Assembly: GCA_025529335.1 (NCBI GenBank)
Contig: JAMYHX010000071.1
Location: forward strand, 1 to 64,000
Direction: 5' to 3'
Source of the DNA: Rhizopus sp. PT2906
Taxonomy: Eukaryota; Mucoromycota; Mucoromycetes; Mucorales; Rhizopodaceae
Length of the DNA: 64,000 nucleotides
In this document: one piece after another, positions 12,307 through 24,088 of the stretch
Position numbering within the stretch: the first letter of the stretch is position 1
Layout: the number at the start of each line of letters is the position of its first letter
Translations under genes and position numbers: made by a program
The notes under the pieces: generated by a model
The model's database searches: none
Seen by the model: only the letters and a program-made list of their open reading frames with translations
What the model was told of the DNA's origin: nothing

Positions 12307-15300
12307 CTTGAAGAAGAAGAAAAAAAAACGTAATTTTTTTCTTGCATGGTTTTTTTTAAAGTTCAACTTTGCCTTTTTTGTATAAGCTGGGATTTAATCT
12401 GAATAGCCAATTTGTGCAAACTGAGGAATTGTTATCACACAGAAGGCTCCAAAATAGAAAATAGCATCCATTAAAAAGATCTTTAATTCTTAATTATACT
12501 TCTTGTGGGACAACAGTTTGACACATATACGCACATATATCCAGAATTGTGTGTTTGTTGATTGTCCCAGAGCAATCGTCGGTTATCAAAATTACACTAT
12601 TCCCAGAAAGTAATGTCGTTCCAAGATGTCGTATTTCGTATATTTTGTATTATAAATTTCAAATTATGCGACATTACTTGCAGAAAAAAGAAAAAAAAAA
12701 ACTGTACATCAGGATGACCCTAAATATTAGAGAAAAAGATCTTTGGAGTAGAGTCACTCTATAGAGCAAGATTGGTGACCAGTAACAAGTTAGGACGTCT
12801 TTAGGGTATTAAATGTAATATTTTTATTAAGATGCCTTTTCTTTAAGTGATGAGACTTGGAGGAAAAGGTAGCAGCTTGGACTTGCTATCGCGAAAAGCA
12901 ATCTAATTTCCTCTAATCCAGTCCTTCTTCAGTGCTTTTTTTTTAGGTACTTTCTGATAAGCTCAATCGCACTTATTGCTCTCTACAGACTTATTGCTTT
13001 GCTTGATAGCATCCTTCTATTCTTGGTAGCTACTTTTAACTTACACAACTGTATCCTAAAAAAATTAGTATATATCAATTGTTTCTGACAAATAAATTAC
13101 CCTGAGAGCCAGAGGATTTAACGCCATATCCAGCATTTTTCTAGCTGAACAAGAGAATTGGTGATAGAGCCAAAATATACCTCATTTCTAGAATAGAACC
13201 CCGGTGCCGAAAGACAAACGTTAGAAATCAACATATCTAGGCCGCAGACTTATACGCAGACAACATTGATTACGTCGAATCCTTTGCTGAATGTACATGT
13301 CGATGACTGCTTTGGACTCTACCATTAGCTTACAGTGGTTCGACTGGAACTTGTGTACAGTAGGATTTCTTTTAGATACTTCCAACACCGAAGTGTTTAT
13401 TTCCTTACTAAAGGCTGAACTATTTCATTCTGTATGATTCTTAAATCAACCTTAAACTCGTTCTTCACTTCAATGTTATCTAAAGAGGTTGTGGTGTCTT
13501 CCCTAAGAGTTTTAATGATAGATAGTCAGTAAATGAAGTAACTATACACAATGATTCGATAATACCAAATAAAGCAACCTCACTTGAGCCCTGAATCAGA
13601 ATGTTCAAATAATTTTTCCATTATTGGCGACTATTACTTGCAGATGTAGTACCATTCGGACTTATTCACATTATCATCGAAAAGATAGACGTGGTGCTTT
13701 TTGTAGCTTCAGGATAAAATCAACAAAAAAAAAGGACAAGAGTCCTCTTCTTCCCATTTCCCATTCTCTTCTACATCATACTCTTTCTGTAGAGCCTTGG
13801 TTTTACGATAAAGCATGGTCCAGTTGTAGCCCCAAAATTTGCCAACTTTGTGATACGACAATAGTGAATCCAGTTTGCTCTTGATATGGTCGTATTGGTT
13901 GATCTTGCATTTTCTGGGAAGAAAATTTTTTTTTTGCAAATTTCGCTATTGTGCTGTGTCAAAAAGCGTGCTCTGACCTTCTGGATAAGCTAAGGATCGA
14001 GTTCAGATCAAGGCTAAAGCGGCTCATGTCAAATATTTGGAATGTTTAAGAAGGCGAATATACTACCTTATCATTGTTTGCTAGTTAGTATCAGCTGGTT
14101 TGAAAGAGGAGTATGGCTTCAGAGCTTTATTCTTGATACGTGGCCCAACCGAGCAATCTAAACCAGGTATAAAAATACCGCCTTGCTCTTCAGCTTGCAC
14201 ATTTAAGGTTGTCAAGTCAGCATAAGTGTTACATTATCGAAAATAGTTGTTTTAGATCGGAAAATTAGAAATACAGCAAGATGGAATAAGTCCCTCTGTA
14301 ATCATTTATAAACAGAGAAAAGAAAGTAAAATAGTTAAGTGAGAAACGCTTTATATTTTTGGTTTCGATAACACTTTTTATTTATATTGATTAGCTCTTA
14401 ATTATTACAAGCAATGCAATTAGCTTACGTTTTTTGTTCTTTATATTTTGTTATAATATGACACTTGATCAGTGCCATGGGATTAATACGAGGTATTATG
14501 TTAAAATCGAATAAAAAAGATGTACCTTGGTTGCAAGTAAAACTAATAGTGGTATATATGCTCTAATATTACATACTTTTTCTTTTTTTTTCTACATATA
14601 TTTATTATCTCTTTTTCTATCTCTTTCTTTTGACATGATATCATCTACCTCGTTGACAATCACTATTACAACATTGAAATATACACACACACACACACAC
14701 ACTGCTTCCATTGTTCAGTCGCCTTTTTAATCTTTGTCGTCATTTGAAAATTGCTTATCCCATTATGGTTTTTGAGACATTGTGTCATTGTTTTATAATG
14801 TTATTGTGATGTACAGGCTTTTAACCTTAAATATGGATAATTAGAAAATTGAGACTGATCATAGTTATTTAATACATACTTGAAGCTTTGGCCATTTTGT
14901 CACTTTTAGCTACTCTGTTCGTGTACTTTAACAAATTTCACTTTAACAGCTGCTTTACTTGTCTCTTCCAAATCAACTCCATAAACCATCGCTTTGATTG
15001 CACCGCCCTTGATTTTACCTAGTGCTCAAGGGTAAAAAACAAGAGTATTTTTGTAGTGTATGCTTTATCATCAACAGTATTCATACCATATATTATACAA
15101 GCTAATTCCCCATGAATTGAATCATTGGTTCAATGACAGTCTTCATTTTCGTTGAGGGTGTATATAACATACGTTTGAGCACAGTGTTTAAATGAACCAT
15201 GGTGGTGATGGTTGAGAAAATCATGGCACATTTTAGAGGAAATAGTCGATGATTGGCGTGTAAAATCTCCAGTGGCAACATCCGAATCTTCAGAGTTGAT

Positions 15301-16030
15301 ATTCGTATGATTCAACCTTCTTCAGACACACTACAGCAACCTTCTGGTTATGAACCTGTACGATTACCCAATAGCTGTAATGGTTTTTACATAGAATGTT
15401 ATGCTGTTTGCTTGCTTTTTTGGTATTATTATTTAATGATTTACATCTCTATTCACTCCTTTCAACAACTAACTTAAATCTGCTCCTTAGCTGATCTACA
15501 GTGACACTGATTAATTTTGAGTAGCTCTTGGCATATCCCATTACGCACGCTTGTAATATAGTCAGAGCAACACAAAGAAGAAATACAGATATAAGGCAAT
15601 GAATCTCTGTATAATCTATTTATTGTGAAAAAAGAAAGGAAGCTCATTATTACAAACGACATCATTTTATATGTAAACAAGAGTATTACTTGAATCAATC
15701 ATGACCAATTATCATTGGCATATGATAATGAAGCTCCTCATGGTCAATTTGTTTGTATTATTCTTTCTTGGAGTAAGTTCATACGTTTAAGCGTTTATAG
15801 GATAAATACGACGATGTTACCTACTCATTGAGTAGTACGCGTTCTCAAGGGAACAAAAAAGGGGAGCACCATGAAATGACTACTTATGATGAACTTGAAT
15901 ATAGTGATTTTATCCTTTTGTGAAGACACTTGGCTAGTAAGACTTTGGCTAATGGTTTCTGAATAAAATGCAGAAATAGATATAGAAAAATTTATATCTA
16001 TTTTTGGAATAATTAACCCTTTTTGGCCAT
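12307..16030. other. large gene-free region
   Basis: About 3.7 kb in which I recognise no intact gene. Short open stretches exist (for example near 13630–13940, both strands) but lack family resemblance, splice structure or start context. An (AC)n microsatellite lies at 14683–14702. Together with the decayed LINE downstream, the region looks like old repeat-derived spacer. Confidence 0.5.
14683..14702. repeat. (AC)n microsatellite
   Basis: About ten perfect AC dinucleotides in gene-free DNA. Confidence 0.85.
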
Positions 16031-16500
16031 GTAGCTGACCCAGACTGTGTACGTTGGCGTCTTGGCTGATTATCCGGCTATAAAGCTACACATTGTCTTC
16101 GTCATCCCTCGTAGCTCTTTACAAAACAGCATGTTATCTACTATCTCGATATGCACCACCGTCTACAAATATCGAAGACTATAGCGGATTCCCTATCCTT
16201 CCTATTAAATAAGCCTCCCAACCGTAGATCGTGTTTCCTTCAAACCAGATCGTTTTGGACTACCAGATGGCCCATAGTCTGCACTATCACTTATATCATG
16301 AATAAGAACCATCACCATCATCTCTTCTCGGGCATAAAGTGCTTAAATAGTTATCTAGCTCTTCGTAGCAATGCTTTTAATACTTGTTCCATGAGCTCCT
16401 CAGCCAAAGCATTTTTACCCTCAAGCCCAGCGAGAGATTTCTAGACACACTTTTACATCTTGAACTGGCCTGGGCAAAAACGATGTACTAAAAACATCAC
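16031..16500 (+). pseudogene. decayed 3' end of a LINE-type reverse transcriptase (copy A)
   Basis: The + strand reads, with stops and frame breaks, CVRWRLG then YYLDMHHRLQISKTIAD and SLSFLLN, then RWPIVCTI. This pattern (RWRLGWLP, a Cys/His knuckle, DMHxRLQ, SLSFLLN) matches the C-terminal zinc-knuckle tail of non-LTR retrotransposon reverse transcriptases as I remember them from Mucorales. A second, independently broken copy lies at 32830–33460 on the other strand. A short untranslated motif (ctggcctgggcaa, near 16465) is also shared with copy B, so both copies probably reach the element's 3' end. In-frame stops show it is dead. Confidence 0.65.
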
Positions 16501-17252
16501 GTGCCCCTTATAGCCTTTGTATTTTATAAATATCTATAATCGCAATGATCTATATAGCGGTGTTTTGGTAGGATCACGAGATTTGTGCGAGTGCTCGGTT
16601 GTATTATTTGCCTCTTGATTTGCCATTCTGATAGTGACAGATATGTGGTAGTAAATAGACGCTGCTTACATTTTGCTTAGTAATTATAATTGATAATAAC
16701 GCAATTCGATATACAATTTTTAATTTCTTAACTGCTTTTGCACTCATAGCTAAATGAAATTCATGTATTTATTTTGTTGCCATACGATTGAATACGAAAT
16801 ATAAAAGTACGCTAATATACATATTAAAGGTTTTTATAGACAATACTACTTCTTTACATTGTAAAGTATCGTTGTGCAACATGCTTACACAATGCCGTCG
16901 CTGTTTGTAATACAAGTCTGTTCTCACAGTTCAGGGCCACTTCTTATCTTTTTTGTGATTAACTAACTCAGCTGTTACTCACTATAGATCTCTTACATTG
17001 TTTACGTAGAGCAATTAAAATTAATTACCACAACAAATCCACCAAAATAAATACCCAAAGTAACGCAAATAAAGATAACAGCTTATTGCTTTTGAATTAT
17101 ACTTGTATCCATTGCTATGAGCAATAAACTCATTCTGCGAGTGACTTGTGCAAGATGCTGTATTTGAATTTCCAAGGCATTTATTTAATTGACGCATTTG
17201 CTTTTTTTTTTTTTTCTGTTTCTCTCTTTCTTTTTGCATATCCAACTTCAAT
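16501..17252. other. intergenic, upstream of MFS transporter
   Basis: About 750 bp of AT-rich DNA with a poly-T/C tract just before the MFS start (about 17200–17240). Nothing else recognised. Confidence 0.4.
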
Positions 17253-19266
17253 ATGACCACAACAGAAGTGGAGCCAACGGAAAGATCTCCATTGCTGAAG
17301 CATCAAAATGAAATAAGAAACAGCAAATACCCCATACTTGAAGATGATACAGGCGATAGAGTTACCGTTGTCACAAGCCCCAACAGCCCTTTACAAAAGT
17401 CACCAAGTGCTGAAGAGATATTAGAAAGAAGGTTGAATGGAGCGTCTCGGTGGACAATTTTTCTAGGGTAAAAAAGAATAGCAATATACTTTTGCTTGAG
17501 TATGTAACTAGGTTACGTGAATAGTTTATGGGTAGGTGTTGCCTTGGCTTCATTGGATGCATCTATTGTAGCAACCATCTATCCACAAGTTGGTACTGAA
17601 TTTAAAAGGTAAAATTGAGTGCGTTTATTCAATAATCTTGTAATAATCTTTCATTTAGATCAAATGAAGTAGTTTGGATAGCAACAGCATATATGTTGAG
17701 TTATACAGCTCTACAACCGTTGTGTAAGCAGAACCATCAGACTATATATTTGTTCTTGTCTTAACCTTTTAAAACTGTAGACGGTCGTATTTCGGATGCA
17801 TTTGGTAGAAGAACGTCGTTGCTGTTTGCTACAGCTGTCTTTTTTATTGGCTCTGCCATGTGCGGTGCATCATCCACACTGTGGATGCTGGTTGTCTCCC
17901 GTGGTATTGCCGGGATTGGCGGAGGAGGCATGAATACTATATCCGCTGTGATCACTAGTGACTTGGTTTCTTTAAGAGAAAGAGGAAAATACCAAGGTTA
18001 CGCCAACATTGCTTATGGGGTAAGCTATCAGATATACGTCGTCTGAGCCTTGAAAAACTAACTTGCAGAGTAGCTTGGTTCTGTTGTCGGAGCACCTTTG
18101 GGTGGCTTGATCACTGATAAGCTGAGCTGGAGATACTGTTTTTACATCAACTTGCCTCTTTTAGTAGTTTCACTTTATGTTGCTATCTATTTACTTACGG
18201 ACTACAACTTGGAGGAACAAGAAGAAAAGTCATTTATCAAAAAGCTCAAAAATATCGATTACATGGGCGCATCTGCCGTTGTATCATCTGTTGTTTGCTT
18301 TCTACTGGCCACTTCCATGGGTGGAAACTCCCGTCCCTGGAGTGATCCGCTAGTATACGGGCTGCTTATTGCTTCTGTTGTGCTCGGCGTTATTTTTTGC
18401 TTAATTGAAAAGTACATTGCACGCAATCCACTGATGCCATGGCAAATCATTTCAAGTCGTACTCCATTAGCCTGTGCCTTGAGCAACTTCTTTGTTATCA
18501 TGGGGTCTTTTGCTACGACTTATACCGCTCCTCTATTCTTCCAAGGTGTCCTAGGCTATACTCCTTCTCAAGCTGGTCTTTTCTTTTTACCTAAAGTGAC
18601 GGCTATGTCTATTGGATCTCTGTCCTCTGGTTTTTGGATGGCGCGTACAGGAGAATACCGCAAATTTATCATTGTAACATCCTTTATAGCAGCATTGTCT
18701 ATGATAGGCACTAGTACTTGGACACACGATACATCATTTTCATTCATCATTATCTGCTTAATCCTCGATGGATTTTCTTCTGGAGCTATCATTACCTCTA
18801 CCCTTGTAGCTATGCTCTCCTGTGTGGGCAGTGGAGGTAACAAAAAAGAGAAGCAGTTGTGATAAATAGATCTAACAACGTTTATAGAAATGGCAACAAT
18901 TACATCTGTTTCTTATCTATTCCGTTCAACAGGCGGTGTTATCGGTGTATCAGTCACATCAGCTATCTTCCAAGGATTAGTGAAGAAGATATTGACAGAG
19001 AGAATAAAGGGACCTGATGCTGAAAAGGTACACAAGTATATGTTCCTCCATATATGACTAATGTTTTTTTTCAGATTATTGATATTGCCCGAAAATCCAT
19101 GACAGAGGTTAGGGACCTTCTTTCTCCAGAAGTATTGGCAATCGTATTAGATACCTTTGAAATTGCTGTACAGTACTCCTTTTATTTCTGTGTCGTCGTG
19201 TCCATTTTTACTGTTATAGCATCACTATTTATACAGCAGTTTACTCTTCATGCTCGTATAAAATAA
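17253..19266 (+). CDS. MFS transporter, DHA2 (14-TM) type; possible vacuolar basic amino acid or drug:H+ antiporter
   Basis: A multi-pass proton antiporter. Seven exons (17253–17467, 17525–17608, 17659–17723, 17781–18019, 18074–18836, 18888–19027, 19075–19266) give 565 residues. The hydrophilic N-terminus carries ERSPLL, a possible dileucine-type vacuolar sorting signal. TM1 contains LASLDASIVATIYPQ, the DHA2 counterpart of the D-x-T-I-V-x-x-A-L-P motif. The loop 2–3 signature is GRISDAFGRRTSLL. Motif C-like glycines follow (GIAGIGGGGMNT), then GSVVGAPLGGLITD. The acceptor at 18073 was chosen because only it restores GLGSVVGAP. Fungal relatives include Vba-type vacuolar transporters and multidrug exporters. 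Substrate cannot be told from sequence. A DIRS relic sits 122 bp beyond the stop. Confidence 0.9.
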
Positions 19267-19419
19267 TACAATATTTCCGTATTAAATTATCGCAATTCAG
19301 GTTTTAACTTCTCTCATTTGAAGATTTGGGTTATCATAATTGGGAAATTCACTTGTCACATTTGAAAATTTAACTTGACGCATTTGATAATCAAACAGTT
19401 GCCGAAGTGGAAGGAGAAG

Positions 19420-19510
19420 ATGAGGTGGTAAAGGCTCTTTCATGCCACGCTTTATTTTCAGATAATATTTAACAAAAAAATTTGTTCCAGTTCTTATTTC
19501 TTCAGGTCTT
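19420..19510 (+). repeat. DIRS inverted terminal repeat, left
   Basis: Pairs as an inverted copy with 21214–21304. The two differ by about one substitution in the first 20 positions, one base in an A/T run, and decay at the inner edge. Shared core includes ctctttcatgccacgcttta. Confidence 0.9.
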
Positions 19511-19596
19511 TGAGCGCTCCCAACGCATTTTTTTCTATTTATCTTGGTAGGGGAACAACAGCGAAGATAGCCAGTTGAAAGTTGAAGGGTGGGTGA

Positions 19597-19691
19597 CCAC
19601 CTCATCTTCTTCTTCCACTTCGGCAACTGTTTGATTGGAAGTCATACTTATCCCAATCATTATTGCTTCCGTTCCAGGTTCCGATGAGATG
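19597..19691. repeat. DIRS internal complementary region
   Basis: Positions 19597–19635 are the reverse complement of the left terminus (19389–19429, about one mismatch). Positions 19636–19691 are the reverse complement of the right terminus (21296–21350, about three mismatches). The join at 19635/19636 therefore represents the element's circle junction. Confidence 0.88.
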
Positions 19692-20386
19692 GTAGTGTTT
19701 TCCTGCATTTCTTCCTTCGTCTTCCCTAGCACACATACGTCGTCTAGGTAAAAGACAAATCTGATTCCGGTCTTGCATAATGGTTCCAGGGCGTGCTCCA
19801 TGAGCTTGGAGAAAATCCGAGGTATCACGTTGAGACCAAATGCTAGATTCTTGTATCTGTATACCACGTTCTGATGTAAAGAGGTCAAATAGTCCCTGGA
19901 GTTTTCGTGTATCGGCACTACTACATATGCATCTTTCAAATCTATTTTGCACATATAATCGTTTTTGTCTAACAACTCCAGTAAAGCTAGTACACCCTTC
20001 ATTTTGAAGTGATTGCATTGAATGTACTGGCTCAAGTTCGTGCAATCCAATATCGGCCTGCGTTTGTTTGGCTCTTTCACTGTAAAGGATTTCGATAGGT
20101 AACTCTTTTCCTGAGACGGGGAATGCTCGATTATGCCTGAATTCAGAAATTTCTTCACTGCGTCGTCCACTGCTACTTGTTCCTCTTCTGTGAACTTCAT
20201 TGGAGTATATTTCCATGGTCGAGATCTGTGGTTCCACTGAAGTTGATATCCTTGTGTTACTACTGATACAGGCCATGAATGAAGTATTGTCCGTTTCCAA
20301 TGCTCTGAGAAACATTGGAGACGACCCCCTGGTAAGATGCCATCGCTTGGTATGGTGTAATGCGCCGTTGTCGCGGAGGAAGGCAT
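19692..20386 (-). pseudogene. DIRS reverse transcriptase, truncated
   Basis: Minus-strand open frame with DIRS-type RT blocks: KRRPILDCTNLSQYI, then DYMCKIDLKDAYVVVPIHE, then LAFGLNVIPRIFSKLM, and the catalytic FYLDD. It ends at about KEEMQENT, where the frame enters the internal complementary region. The thumb, RNase H and all downstream domains are absent, so no functional polymerase is expected. Confidence 0.88.
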
Positions 20387-20403
20387 CGGCGTTGATGGTA
20401 GTC

Positions 20404-21162
20404 TTATTGGGATTGATTGGAGCTTTGGGCCTCCGTGTGTAGTTGGCCCTTGCTACGTCCAAAAAAATACTTGTGGAAGGTTCCACGGCCCCTGGTGTAT
20501 CTCTGTTGACGTCCAAGTCCTCTGTTACTGTGGTTAAATGATTGCTGTTGTCGTCCAATTGCATTTTTAAGGATGGACAGTTCGTATCTGGCTTGAAAGA
20601 TTCTTTCAACTTCTTCCCTGCCCAAGGCCAAGGCTTTGTTACTAGGTTCTTCTTCCAAGTGTTTGACGCTGTTGGGGAACCTGAGCGCCTTGATCGCCGT
20701 TGTCCTAGCTTCACTTTTGGTGATCTTACTCGTGGCGTATGAATAAACTGCGAGTTGTCAGGTGCCTTCCATGATGTGAAAGAATTGTTCTTCACTTCCT
20801 CCTGATTCCAGGAATTGCTGGAATTCTTCGTAAAGGCCTGTTGCTGCTCTTTGCGCAATGATGAGTCGATCAGCTCCCTTGTGTACTGCGTTTGTGCTTT
20901 GGAGGGCATCCACAGTTTTCCTTTTAAGCTCTCTGTGAAACTCTCTGTTGAAGATCTAACTGTTGGTCCAGTCATTACCTTCGTACTTTGGAAGGTTCTT
21001 AACAAATTCTTTGATGTTCTTCTGTAAATTCATAGACGAGCTGTCTTTCAGTTCTTCCACGATTTCGTTTGGAAGGTTTGTGGGACCTTCACTTGATCTG
21101 TCAAGATCGAATTTTCTTGACATTTCCTCAATGATTTGTTCGACTTGTTCTCTTGTAAACAA
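20404..21162 (-). pseudogene. DIRS gag-like ORF1 relic
   Basis: Begins at an ATG at 21162 (MFTREQVEQIIEEM…) and continues, after at least one frameshift around 20960–21000, in another frame ending near 20404. The later part contains a basic Q/R/G-rich stretch (RQQRYTRGRGTFHKYFF), as in nucleic-acid-binding gag tails. Position just before the RT matches DIRS ORF1. No conserved catalytic site is expected. Confidence 0.7.
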
Positions 21163-21213
21163 TTGTTCATATTAATCATTGGACATATTATTACCACTGT
21201 GTGCGGCGCGAAA

Positions 21214-21304
21214 AAGATCTGAAGAAATAAGAACTGGAACAAATTTTTTGTTAAATATTATCTGAAAATAAAGCGTGGCATGAAAGAGCCTTCACCACCT
21301 CATC
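21214..21304 (-). repeat. DIRS inverted terminal repeat, right
   Basis: Inverted partner of 19420–19510. The outer 46 bp to 21350 are represented in the internal complementary region. Confidence 0.9.
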
Positions 21305-21551
21305 GGAACCTGGAACGGAGGCAACAATGATTGGGATAAGTATGACTTCCGACTTGAATTACGACAAGCTAATTAAAATTTGCGACAGTCTGATACGGAA
21401 ATACTGTATCATTCAGTCGCGCGCCTTTGATAGGTAAAAAGCTATCTATGATCAATAAATTATATCCATTTTAATATAACAGTCGGTTGACTGTTCAAAA
21501 CGAAAGAAAAAAGTCCTTTTTACAACAATTTACACAAGGTTCTATAAAGCT

Positions 21552-23327
21552 TTATTTCCCACTTCCAAGTCCATACTTATCTATAATCTTATTAAAGTCT
21601 CTTACGCCTGCGAGATTACCTTGAGCGACTATAGTGGCTCTACCAGTTCCACCACTAGTGACACTAGTAGCGCCTCGCACAACCCTGCTGGCTACTCTTC
21701 TTAATTCATTGATATCGACTTTATCGATATTCGACAGCATCTCATCGATACCTGTCTTCTTTCCGTGTACTTGCACTTGTCTACCAAGATCTTCCAGTTG
21801 CACCATTCGACTTTCCAGGTTCATCAGTAAGGAGCTCTTCAATTGATTTTTTGCACGATTCAATTCGACTTCTGTAACGCCCAATCTACCGACATCGCCT
21901 CTAGCCACAATGTCTAACTCACGACAGATGACTTCAAACAGAGCGTTTGTGTATTCGGGTTGACAAGATCCGGAAATTCCAAACAATCCAGAATCAGTAT
22001 AGCAGTGATTGAATGCCTGGCATGATTCGACCCAGTAATGTTGGTTCAAAACGTTGGTGAAGAGACGAGAATACATTCCTTTGCCTGGTCCGCCTGCAGA
22101 GAAGGAGCCACCTCCACCCAAAAGGATCTGAAGCGTAGTAAGTGCATAGATATCAGGATCATCAATCGATACACCTTCAAATGCAACATAGACGTGATTC
22201 AATGGAGTATCATATCCAATTTCTAGCATTTGTGTGCCACCAGTATATTGAGCAGGTTGTGTTGCAATATCAAAAAGGGATTGAGATTTAGCCGAACTTA
22301 ATTTTGTATTGAGTAGCGACTTTACAAAGGATTTGCTGCTACTATTGTCCTGACTCTGGGATTTATTCGCTTGCTTCTTTAAAGCTTCTAAATGCGTCAT
22401 GACTGAATCCAAATTCTCTTCTGATTGAGGAATATCCCCAAAATACTTGACAGCAAGGTCAACCACCTTGTCATGTTCAGCACCGCAGGCAGCAATGACC
22501 ATACGCTCAGGTCTGTACCATGCATTTCTGTATTCATGAATAAGTTCTGGGGTCATCTGTTGTAGGTTCTCTGGTGGGCAAAGTAATGGGTTTCCAAGAG
22601 TGTTTCCCTGATATGCAACTGTGTGTAAAATCTCTGGCAAGATCATATCGGGCTTTGACCAAATCTCTTCAATTTCATAAAGAGCAGTCTGACGCTGTTC
22701 TTCAACTTCGGCCATATCAATCGTAGGATGACAGACAACATCCGAAAAAAGAGATAAAACCCGGCCGAGATCTTGAGAAAAGATAGCAGACTGGTACATG
22801 ATGGACTCACGAGAAGAAGAGCACATGATGTTGCCACCGAGAGATTCTAATTCTGCTACTACTTCATCAGCTGATCTGTTCTTGGTGCTCTTTATATACG
22901 ATTGGGTTAGTCAATGGACAATAGTATTATTTGTTGTTCATACCTTGAAAGCTAATCTATCTAGAATATGGCTAACACCTCTTGTTTTCGCAGTCTCATA
23001 TCGACTGCCAGCATCCACGTATACTCCTACTGCGCTAAAGTGTCCAGGGGTATTTTCAGAAGCAATGCGTATACCATTAGGAAGGGTTGTGACTTTACAG
23101 AGACCTGTAGAAGCCTTTGAATATTCTTGAACTATGGTTGGAAATCCATTGACTAATCCTTGCTGTAATCGGTCGTCAGTAACTTTTAACACACGTTATA
23201 AATTTAAATGGAATACCTCTGATCCAGGACTGATAGTTGATTCATTTCGCTTAAGGACTGAGGAAATGGCCTTTTTATAAAAGCCTAAAGAAGATCTTGA
23301 AGTGCTGCTTAAAAGACGGGAAGCCAT
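21552..23327 (-). CDS. MAS2: mitochondrial processing peptidase alpha subunit (alpha-MPP, Mas2)
   Basis: The substrate-recognition subunit of the matrix peptidase that removes presequences from imported proteins. Three exons (23327–23217, 23162–22944, 22889–21552; two 54-nt introns) give 555 residues. The N-terminus MASRLLSSTSRSSLGFYKK is a typical matrix presequence. The M16 core reads TTLPNGIRIASENTPG and VGVYVDAGSRYET. As expected for the alpha subunit, the zinc-binding HxxEH is absent (the motif site reads VSHILDRLAF). The flexible glycine-rich loop unique to alpha-MPP is present at about residues 365–385 (GGGGSFSAGGPGKGMYSRL). Family length and architecture are normal. Confidence 0.95.
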
Positions 23328-24088
23328 GAAAAAGAAAAAAGGGGATTAGGGGGAATAGACGCTTTTATTTAACACTCAGATTGCCACTTTATTCAGAAAA
23401 TGATAGAGCCCATCAGAAGCAAAAGAATGAGATATAAAAGGGCTGCTTAGTAATTCAGTTATTACATTGATATTAAAGACTTGTAAAGAAGAGGATTTAT
23501 AAGAGAAAAAAAAGAAAAGCAAAAAAAAGTGAGCAAACTTGCAAAAGAGATTATTAATATTTTATCCGAACTTTTTAATGGAAGAAACGATTTGAAGAAC
23601 CTGATAACAAGTTGGAAAATGTGTCTCATCTTACTCCATTGTATTAAGCCTTAATGAATATTAAATCATCATATATAAAACTACTGAGTTGCATAAAAAT
23701 ACAAAAGGAATCCATTACAGTCAATACATTTGACAAAGAACTGAAAAAGTTACTATTCTTTTTGATATTTTATGGCGCAGATAATTGCATGGGGTTTTTT
23801 CTTTACTATTTTCTTTAACGCGTAATTTTTATGCTTTATAGTAAATATAGCGACGCCATAAAAGAGCATTTAAGCAAATAAAAACAGACAAAGAGACGTC
23901 AACTTCAATACATATTTGATGAGTTAGGAATCGATAGATTCTTTTAAAAATGCCTAAGTTCATGATAGGCAGCAGCGAAATCGAAGCATTCTACATTGAC
24001 GTTCCAGTTTAAATATTTAAGAAAGTTTGCCTCCATTTGATTACTATATAAATAGAGGTTAATTTTCATGAATAAAGCTACAAGCTGT
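23328..24088. other. spacer with probable lost 3' exon of the cyclin-like gene
   Basis: Mostly AT-rich DNA between alpha-MPP and the cyclin-like gene. On the minus strand, 24047–23943 reads SNQMEANFLKYLNWNVNV…ELRHF and a stop, which looks like the last cyclin helix but is out of frame with the upstream exon. Confidence 0.5.

Larger units (their letters stand above)
19389..21350 (-). mobile_element. internally deleted DIRS-type retrotransposon with intact termini
   Basis: A 1,962-bp element lying on the minus strand. Its two ends carry inverted repeats of about 91 bp (19420–19510 and 21214–21304), unlike the direct repeats of ordinary LTR elements. Inside, next to the 3' end, a segment at 19597–19691 is the complement of both outermost ends joined head to tail, the internal complementary region that defines DIRS elements. 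Coding remnants are a gag-like region and a reverse transcriptase whose catalytic core reads KIDLKDAYVVVPIHE and FYLDD. RNase H, the methyltransferase and the tyrosine recombinase of full elements are missing. The coding sequence runs straight from RT into the complementary region, so one internal deletion explains the structure. Confidence 0.9.

Noticed and set aside
19297..19626. A 109-codon minus-strand open frame at the left DIRS end.
   Set aside because: It lies across the terminal repeat and internal complementary region and is explained by those repeats.
19602..21005. A 467-codon minus-strand open frame across the DIRS element.
   Set aside because: It runs in a different frame from both the gag-like and the RT reading frames and shows no retroelement motifs; it is an overlapping shadow.
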